A DNA stretch of 53,354 nt from Rickettsiales bacterium (GTDB lineage: Bacteria; Pseudomonadota; Alphaproteobacteria; Rickettsiales; UBA1997). The notes beneath the pieces are model-generated. The model was given only the letters and a program-made list of their open reading frames with translations. It made no database searches and was not told the DNA's origin. The stretch spans positions 1-53,354 of the forward strand of contig CANEVP010000009.1 in NCBI GenBank assembly GCA_947442475.1, in the 5' to 3' direction. A program made the position numbers and the translations under genes. Below are positions 48,805 to 53,354 of the stretch, one piece after another (the stretch's first letter is position 1; each line of letters begins with the position of its first letter).

Positions 48805-49610
48805 TGAAATTACTATTTTGCGGTGATATTGTAGGTCGCGTGGGCCGCAAAATAGTCACAGAAAATTTGCAAAGAATTAAACTCGAAAACCAAATCGATT
48901 TCACGATCGTCAATTGCGACAACGCTTCGGGCGGCTTTGGCATTAATCGTAGCTCGATGCAAGAATTGCTCAATTGTGGCGCCGATATTTTAACTGGCGG
49001 CGATCACATTTGGGATCAGCACGAAATCACCAGCTTCATCAATGACACAAAACGCCTTTTACGTCCGGCAAATTTTCCTAAATCTTGTCCCGGAGTTGGC
49101 GTTAGAATTTTAACCACGGCATTTGAAAAAAAAGTTTTAACCATTCATTTACTCGGCCAAGTATTTACCAAATATCACGTTTCATGCCCATTTGAAGCGG
49201 TTGACGAGATTTTAAAAAGTAATCGTTTGGGCATTGAGGCTGATGCAATTTTTGTTGATTTTCACGCCGAGGCCACTTCAGAAAAAATGGCGATGGGAAA
49301 ATTTTTAGACGGGCGAGTCAGCGCCGTTATTGGTTCGCACACCCATATTCCTACTGCCGATTGCCACGTCATGAAAGGTGGCACCGCTTACCAAACCGAC
49401 GCCGGCATGTGCGGCGATTACGATTCGGTGATTGGCATGGACAAAGAAGTGCCGCTTAAAATGTTTTTGCAAAAACGTAAATTTTCTAAAATGGAACCAG
49501 CAAAAGGTGAGGCAACATTGTGCGCCACAATCGTTGAAATTGAAGATGCCACGGGTCTTGCCAAGAAAATTTCGCCAATTAAGTTTGGTGGAATTCTTGG
49601 CGCTTCTTAA
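48804..49610 (+). CDS. ymdB: YmdB-family metallophosphoesterase with altered metal ligands
   Basis: 268 aa. The family hydrolyses 2',3'-cyclic nucleotides with a two-metal centre. D8 (CGDIVGR), N40, H68 (DHIWDQHE), H154 (DFHAEATSEK) and H179/H181 (GSHTHIPTAD) are kept. Two usual ligands differ: the Glu of the NGEN motif is D39 (NCDNASGG) and the Asn of the GNH motif is D67 (GGDH). Both changes keep an acid or acid-like side chain, so activity may persist with altered metal preference. yebC follows after 23 bases. Confidence 0.88.
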   Translation: MKLLFCGDIVGRVGRKIVTENLQRIKLENQIDFTIVNCDNASGGFGINRSSMQELLNCGADILTGGDHIWDQHEITSFINDTKRLLRPANFPKSCPGVGVRILTTAFEKKVLTIHLLGQVFTKYHVSCPFEAVDEILKSNRLGIEADAIFVDFHAEATSEKMAMGKFLDGRVSAVIGSHTHIPTADCHVMKGGTAYQTDAGMCGDYDSVIGMDKEVPLKMFLQKRKFSKMEPAKGEATLCATIVEIEDATGLAKKISPIKFGGILGAS

Positions 49611-49633
49611 AAATTTCAATTCCCATTTTTCTC

Positions 49634-50380
49634 ATGGCAGGTCACTCTCAGTTTGCAAATATCAAGCACCGCAAAGGCGCGCAAGACGCTAAAAAAGCTA
49701 AGCGTTTTACTAAAATTTTACGCGAAATCACCGTTTCAGCAAAAGGCGGCAATGTTGATCCAAACTCTAACCCACGTTTGCGTAACGCCTTAATTGACGC
49801 TCGCACCAACAACATGCCAAAAGATCGAATTGACGCTGCAATCAAAAAAGCCAGCGGCGAAATTGGCGGCGATAATTTTGATGAAATTCGCTACGAAGGC
49901 TACGCACCGGGCGGAATTGCAATTATCGTTGAAGCACTAACCGACAATCGCAATCGCACGGCAAGTGAAGTTCGCAGCACTTTCACCAAAGCCGGTGGCG
50001 CTTTGGGAGAAACCGGATCGGTTGGTTTTATGTTTGATCACGTTGGCGTGATTCAATTTGACGGCAAAATTGCCAGTGAAGAAGAAATGTTTGAAGCCGC
50101 GCTGGAAGCTGGTGCCGAAGAAGTTGAATCGTCAGAAGAAATTCACGTTGTAATTACCAAACCAGAAAATTTAAACGCAGTTCGCGAAGCTTTAGCCGAA
50201 AAATTTAAAGACCCGCTTTCAGCAAAATTCGACTGGAAAGCAAAAAACCAAATGGAAGTAACTGATCTTGAGCAAGCCCAAAAACTAATGAAAATGATCG
50301 ACGCGCTGGAAGATTGCGACGATGTGCAAATGGTGACAGGAAACTATGTTTTTTCTGATGAGATTGCGGAGAAGTTGTAG
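49634..50380 (+). CDS. yebC: YebC/PmpR family protein
   Basis: 248 aa, complete. The N-terminus MAGHSQFANIKHRKGAQDAKKAKRF is diagnostic, followed by RLRNALIDARTNNMPKDRID, RYEGYAPGGIAIIVEALTDNRNRT and FMFDHVGVI. Members act as DNA-binding regulators, and recent work ties some to relief of ribosome stalling at proline runs. The usual downstream ruvC is absent; a GNAT-like gene follows after 37 bases. Confidence 0.95.
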   Translation: MAGHSQFANIKHRKGAQDAKKAKRFTKILREITVSAKGGNVDPNSNPRLRNALIDARTNNMPKDRIDAAIKKASGEIGGDNFDEIRYEGYAPGGIAIIVEALTDNRNRTASEVRSTFTKAGGALGETGSVGFMFDHVGVIQFDGKIASEEEMFEAALEAGAEEVESSEEIHVVITKPENLNAVREALAEKFKDPLSAKFDWKAKNQMEVTDLEQAQKLMKMIDALEDCDDVQMVTGNYVFSDEIAEKL

Positions 50381-50417
50381 CTGTTGATAAATTTTAAACC
50401 AATGAGGTCGAAACAGA

Positions 50418-51188
50418 ATGAGAATTACAGAAAAAAGAATGCAGGATCTAGAAAATAGAATTCCTGATCTGGCAAGAAAGGCTAGCATTGCTGCATTTCA
50501 AGAAGTTATGGCTTCTGGAAAAAGTGTTTTGGTGGCTAAAAATGATAATGTTGTAGAGGTGTTTCCAAATGGGAGCGAGAGGATTGTCGGAGTGTTAGAA
50601 AGTCTTTCTTGGCGGACGGAAAAAAGCGCAGACGTGAAAGTTTTTATTACGACAGACCCTGAGCTGTTGAAGCAATATTATCAAATGCGTCACGAGGTTT
50701 ACTGCGTTGAAAATGGTTGGGAAAATTATCACAGTGCCGAAAACGAACTTGACCATAAAGGCAAGATTATCGTCGCAGTAAAAGAAGGTAGAGTTGTTGG
50801 TGGTATTAGATTGTTAACCTCTGACTGGGTTGAGTATTTTTCAAATGAAGTTCCGGGAACCGAATTCACTTACAGAAATTTTTTAAAGAAATTCGAGCTT
50901 AATGCGGACGCTGTGATTAGTGAAATATCGGCATTTTTTGTAGAAAAAAGTCATCGTGATTCAACAACTTCAATCATGATGTTAGAGCATGCTTTTGAAG
51001 AGGCGAAAGCGCAAAATTGCATCTACAATATTGGAATTTCTACCCCGCTGCTCAACAGAAGTCATAGAAAGGACATAAAGCGCTTGGGATATAAAGCCGA
51101 AATTTACTCTTACCCTTGGAAGCCACAAAAGTCTTATAACCATGTAGCTTCTTGCCCAATCGTGGCATTTTTAGATAAAAATAGCTGA
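50418..51188 (+). CDS. GNAT-fold protein related to autoinducer synthases
   Basis: 256 aa. The central region resembles LuxI-type N-acyl-homoserine lactone synthases: R91 in YYQMRHEVYCVENGW with W101, acidic residues E110 and D112, G-rich VVGGIRLLT with R131, and SEISAFFV with E169. The Arg normally three residues after that Glu is Ala here, so AHL synthesis is doubtful. A 70-residue N-terminal extension (GKSVLVAKNDNVVEVFPNGSER in pattern) precedes the fold. No luxR is in the window. Better stated as an acyl- or acetyltransferase-like GNAT of unknown substrate. The next gene starts 17 bases on. Confidence 0.65.
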   Translation: MRITEKRMQDLENRIPDLARKASIAAFQEVMASGKSVLVAKNDNVVEVFPNGSERIVGVLESLSWRTEKSADVKVFITTDPELLKQYYQMRHEVYCVENGWENYHSAENELDHKGKIIVAVKEGRVVGGIRLLTSDWVEYFSNEVPGTEFTYRNFLKKFELNADAVISEISAFFVEKSHRDSTTSIMMLEHAFEEAKAQNCIYNIGISTPLLNRSHRKDIKRLGYKAEIYSYPWKPQKSYNHVASCPIVAFLDKNS

Positions 51189-51205
51189 TTTAATAAAAAG
51201 AAAAG

Positions 51206-51997
51206 ATGACAAAATCACCAGAATCAACGCCAAGAATGAGAGTTTTTGCTGGTCCAAATGGCTCGGGAAAAAGTAGATTAAAATCTCTTTTAAGAGCTGA
51301 GTTGGTTGGGGTTTATATAAATCCCGATGAAATTGAAAAAGCTATAAAGACTGAGGGTTTTTTAGATTTTAAGAATTTTAAAGTTGAGGTAAAGATTGAT
51401 GAAATTGTCAGTCATTTCTTGAAATCAACTTTGTTGAATAGTCCAAAATTTTTAGAGAAAAGTAGTCCAATAGACTCCGCGAGAAATATCTCTCTTCAGA
51501 ATCAAAAATTGAGATTTATCGATGTAAAAATGAATTCCTATTTTGCTTCGGTTATATCAGATTTTATCAGAAATAAACTTATAGAAATTCGAGAAGATTT
51601 TACTTTTGAAACCGTCATGTCTTCGCCAGATAAGATTGAATTTTTGAAAAAGGCAAAGCGCGCTGGCTACAAAACTTATCTTTATTTTCTTTGCACAAAA
51701 AGTCCGTCAATCAATATTTCTCGCGTCAAGGACAGATTCTTGAATCGAGGCGGACATGATGTTTGTGAAGATAAGATAATTTCTCGTTATTATGGATCTC
51801 TAGATTTATTAAAAGATGCGGTAAAAAACTCGAATCGTTCCTACATTTTTGATAATTCCGAACCCGGAGATATTAATAATCCTCCGTCAATGTTGTTTAT
51901 TGCAGAGGGCGCTGATGGAGAGATTCTTGATGCGAAAGTTGATGAAGTGCCGGATTGGTTTGATAAATATTGGATAAGAAAAACAGCTCCATTCTAA
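51206..51997 (+). CDS. Zeta-toxin-like P-loop kinase (COG4185 type)
   Basis: 263 aa. The P-loop GPNGSGKS is at 16-23, followed by YINPDEIEKAI (the zeta NPD/DxF-type substrate region), FETVMSS in the middle, RVKDRFLNRGGHDV with the Arg pair that contacts phosphates, and RYYGSLDLL. Zeta toxins phosphorylate UDP-N-acetylglucosamine and block cell-wall synthesis, but many COG4185 proteins are untested. An insert of about 60 residues (55-115) separates the substrate region from FETVMSS. No small epsilon-like antitoxin gene is next to it; the GNAT-like gene occupies the upstream position. Confidence 0.75.
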   Translation: MTKSPESTPRMRVFAGPNGSGKSRLKSLLRAELVGVYINPDEIEKAIKTEGFLDFKNFKVEVKIDEIVSHFLKSTLLNSPKFLEKSSPIDSARNISLQNQKLRFIDVKMNSYFASVISDFIRNKLIEIREDFTFETVMSSPDKIEFLKKAKRAGYKTYLYFLCTKSPSINISRVKDRFLNRGGHDVCEDKIISRYYGSLDLLKDAVKNSNRSYIFDNSEPGDINNPPSMLFIAEGADGEILDAKVDEVPDWFDKYWIRKTAPF

Positions 51998-52024
51998 GAG
52001 AATTACTAACTAAAAACTAACAAA

Positions 52025-53164
52025 ATGAAACACATCGAAATCACTCCTCAACTCATCAAGGACCACAATCTAACCGAAAGCGAGTACCAAAAAGTTTTGG
52101 ATATTCTCGGTCGCACGCCAACCATCACCGAGCTTGGAATTTTCTCGGCAATGTGGTCGGAACATTGTTCTTACAAATCTACCAAAAAACATTTGAAAAC
52201 CATGCACACAACTGCGCCGTGGGTGATTTGTGGGCCTGGTGAAAATGCTGGCGTCATCGACATTGGCGACAATCAGGCGGTGGTTTTTAAAATGGAAAGT
52301 CACAATCACCCGTCTTTCATTGAACCTTACCAAGGGGCTGCAACCGGTGTGGGCGGCATTCTTCGCGATGTATTTACAATGGGTGCTCGTCCAATTGCTA
52401 ACATGAATGCGCTGCGTTTTGGCGAAATTAATCATCCAAAAACTAAACAACTTGTGAATGGCGTGGTGTCGGGAATTGGCGGCTACGGCAATTGCATCGG
52501 GGTTCCAACTGTTGGCGGCGAAGTGACTTTTGATAAAAGCTACAACGGCAACATCATTGTTAACGCAATGACCGTGGGCTTGGCGGATTCTGATAAAATT
52601 TTCTACTCGGCGGCGTCACAAGTTGGTGCGTCAGTTGTTTACGTTGGTTCAAAAACGGGACGTGACGGCATTAACGGCGCGGTTATGGCCTCTGACGAAT
52701 TTAAAGAAGGGGACGAAGACAAGCGTCCAACTGTGCAAGTTGGCGATCCTTTTGCCGAAAAACTTTTGCTCGAGGCTTGCATGGAATTGATGCAATCTGA
52801 CGCCATTCTTTCAATTCAAGACATGGGTGCGGCCGGATTAACTTCTTCGTCATTTGAAATGTCGGGCAAAGGTGGCACCGGCATTGAGCTAAATTTAGAA
52901 AAAGTGCCACAACGCGAAACCGGCATGACGCCTTACGAAATCATGCTTTCAGAATCTCAAGAAAGAATGTTGATGATTTTGAAACCAGAAAAAGAAGATT
53001 TTGCCAAAGCTATTTTTGAAAAATGGGGACTCGATTTTGCCGTGATTGGCATCGTTACCGACGCGGGTCGCGTCGTGATTAAAATGAACAATGAAATTTA
53101 CGCGGATATTCCGTCACTGCCACTTTCAGAAGAAGCTCCAGAATATGATCGTCCTTGGATCTAG
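52025..53164 (+). CDS. purL: Phosphoribosylformylglycinamidine synthase PurL, N-terminal half only
   Basis: 379 aa against about 730-740 for alphaproteobacterial PurL. PurL aminates FGAR to FGAM in purine synthesis and is built from two homologous halves. This gene has the first half: [82 protein letters not shown] and LSESQERML. It stops at [10 protein letters not shown], the junction before the second half, and a strong terminator follows 22 bases later. An IS5-like element lies just beyond. Either the second half is a separate gene, or an insertion split the gene and the rest lies past the window. Confidence 0.92.
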   Translation: MKHIEITPQLIKDHNLTESEYQKVLDILGRTPTITELGIFSAMWSEHCSYKSTKKHLKTMHTTAPWVICGPGENAGVIDIGDNQAVVFKMESHNHPSFIEPYQGAATGVGGILRDVFTMGARPIANMNALRFGEINHPKTKQLVNGVVSGIGGYGNCIGVPTVGGEVTFDKSYNGNIIVNAMTVGLADSDKIFYSAASQVGASVVYVGSKTGRDGINGAVMASDEFKEGDEDKRPTVQVGDPFAEKLLLEACMELMQSDAILSIQDMGAAGLTSSSFEMSGKGGTGIELNLEKVPQRETGMTPYEIMLSESQERMLMILKPEKEDFAKAIFEKWGLDFAVIGIVTDAGRVVIKMNNEIYADIPSLPLSEEAPEYDRPWI

Positions 53165-53185
53165 CTGCTTGCAACAAGTTGTTAA

Positions 53186-53232
53186 CAAAAAAGCTGTCAT
53201 CCCAAACTTCAAAGGGGTGACAGCTTTTTTTT
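53186..53232 (+). terminator. Intrinsic terminator after purL
   Basis: AAAAAGCTGTCATCCC and GGGGTGACAGCTTTTTTTT form a stem of 15 or more pairs (one G-T wobble), with a loop of about 10 bases and a T8 run at the end. It is close to symmetrical, so it may also stop transcripts from the insertion sequence side. Confidence 0.85.
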
Positions 53233-53235
53233 CTT

Positions 53236-53354
53236 AGAACCCGTCCCAAGTCTTTGACTTATTAAAAATCCTGAACCAATCCTTTGTCATCAATAACAAG
53301 GAAGGTTCATGAATAAGAAAAAATATCCAAGCAGTATTACTCGAGAGCAATTTG
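53236..53354 (+). mobile_element. Start of an insertion sequence, IS5-like, cut by the window end
   Basis: The region after the terminator begins AGAACCCGTCCCAAGTC, a plausible left end, followed by a spacer and then a transposase start with a strong ribosome site. The right end and target duplication are outside the window, so the exact border is not known. Confidence 0.55.
53310..53354 (+). CDS. Transposase N-terminus, IS5 family-like (partial)
   Basis: The ATG at 53,310 is preceded by AAGGAAGG. The 15 visible codons read MNKKKYPSSITREQF, which fits the YPS.[IL]T.EQ[FW] opening typical of IS5-family transposases. The gene runs off the window. The DDE motifs cannot be seen, so the family call rests on this short start alone. 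Confidence 0.6.

Noticed and set aside
50418-51188. Calling the GNAT-like gene luxI
   Set aside because: One conserved Arg after the catalytic Glu is Ala, spacing differs, and there is no luxR partner in the window.

Overview
The window reads as chromosome of an AT-rich Gram-negative alphaproteobacterium, most likely in or near the Rickettsiales or a similar host-associated lineage. This is inference from gene content, not from a marker tree. Evidence: LpxI (lipid A synthesis), a class I (archaeal-type) lysyl-tRNA synthetase, alphaproteobacterial AddA, the fabF-mltG pair, the ymdB-yebC pair, a type A RNase P RNA, and palindromic repeats that behave like Rickettsia palindromic elements. Unlike classic Rickettsia it keeps parts of the Leu, DAP/Lys, NAD, purine and pyrimidine pathways.

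Layout. 1-2.9 kb: a serA remnant, an AlaC-like aminotransferase and trmD. 2.9-13.9 kb: two RhlE-type DEAD-box helicases face each other and enclose a complete type I restriction-modification operon (hsdM-hsdS-hsdR) that looks visibly richer in G+C than its surroundings. 14-16.4 kb: a hairpin cluster, a YgjP-like metallopeptidase, a small unknown gene, and nusB-rimM. 16.4-19.4 kb: the N-terminal half of carB, then lysA. 19.3-27.5 kb, minus strand: a lineage-specific protein, addA (carrying an in-frame palindromic repeat), mltG, fabF and a GT2 glycosyltransferase. 27.6-37.2 kb, plus strand: a tightly overlapped run of sdhA-like, a degenerate inositol-monophosphatase-like gene, obg, an SDR, lpxI, a CCA/poly(A) nucleotidyltransferase, class I lysS and an ankyrin-like protein. 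37.2-40.5 kb: alaS reduced to its catalytic core, rnpB, trpS and nadA. 40.6-47.6 kb, minus strand: rlmI-like, a GST, glyA, sppA-like, an MFS transporter and leuC. 47.7-53.2 kb, plus strand: a charged unknown protein, ymdB, yebC, an autoinducer-synthase-like GNAT protein, a zeta-toxin-like kinase and the N-terminal half of purL. The window ends in the start of an IS5-like insertion sequence.

Two patterns stand out. First, three large multidomain enzymes (CarB, AlaRS, PurL) are present only as N-terminal pieces, and each stops at a domain boundary next to an intact neighbour. This could be gene fission with the missing halves elsewhere, or decay. serA is also cut, but inside a domain and at both ends, so it is a plain pseudogene. 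Second, a palindrome of about 90-100 bp occurs once between genes (about 40,501-40,590) and once inside the addA reading frame (about 21,552-21,639), where it adds about 30 residues between the helicase and nuclease parts. I saw no tRNA or rRNA genes, CRISPR array or prophage. No stretch over 300 bp lacks an assigned feature.
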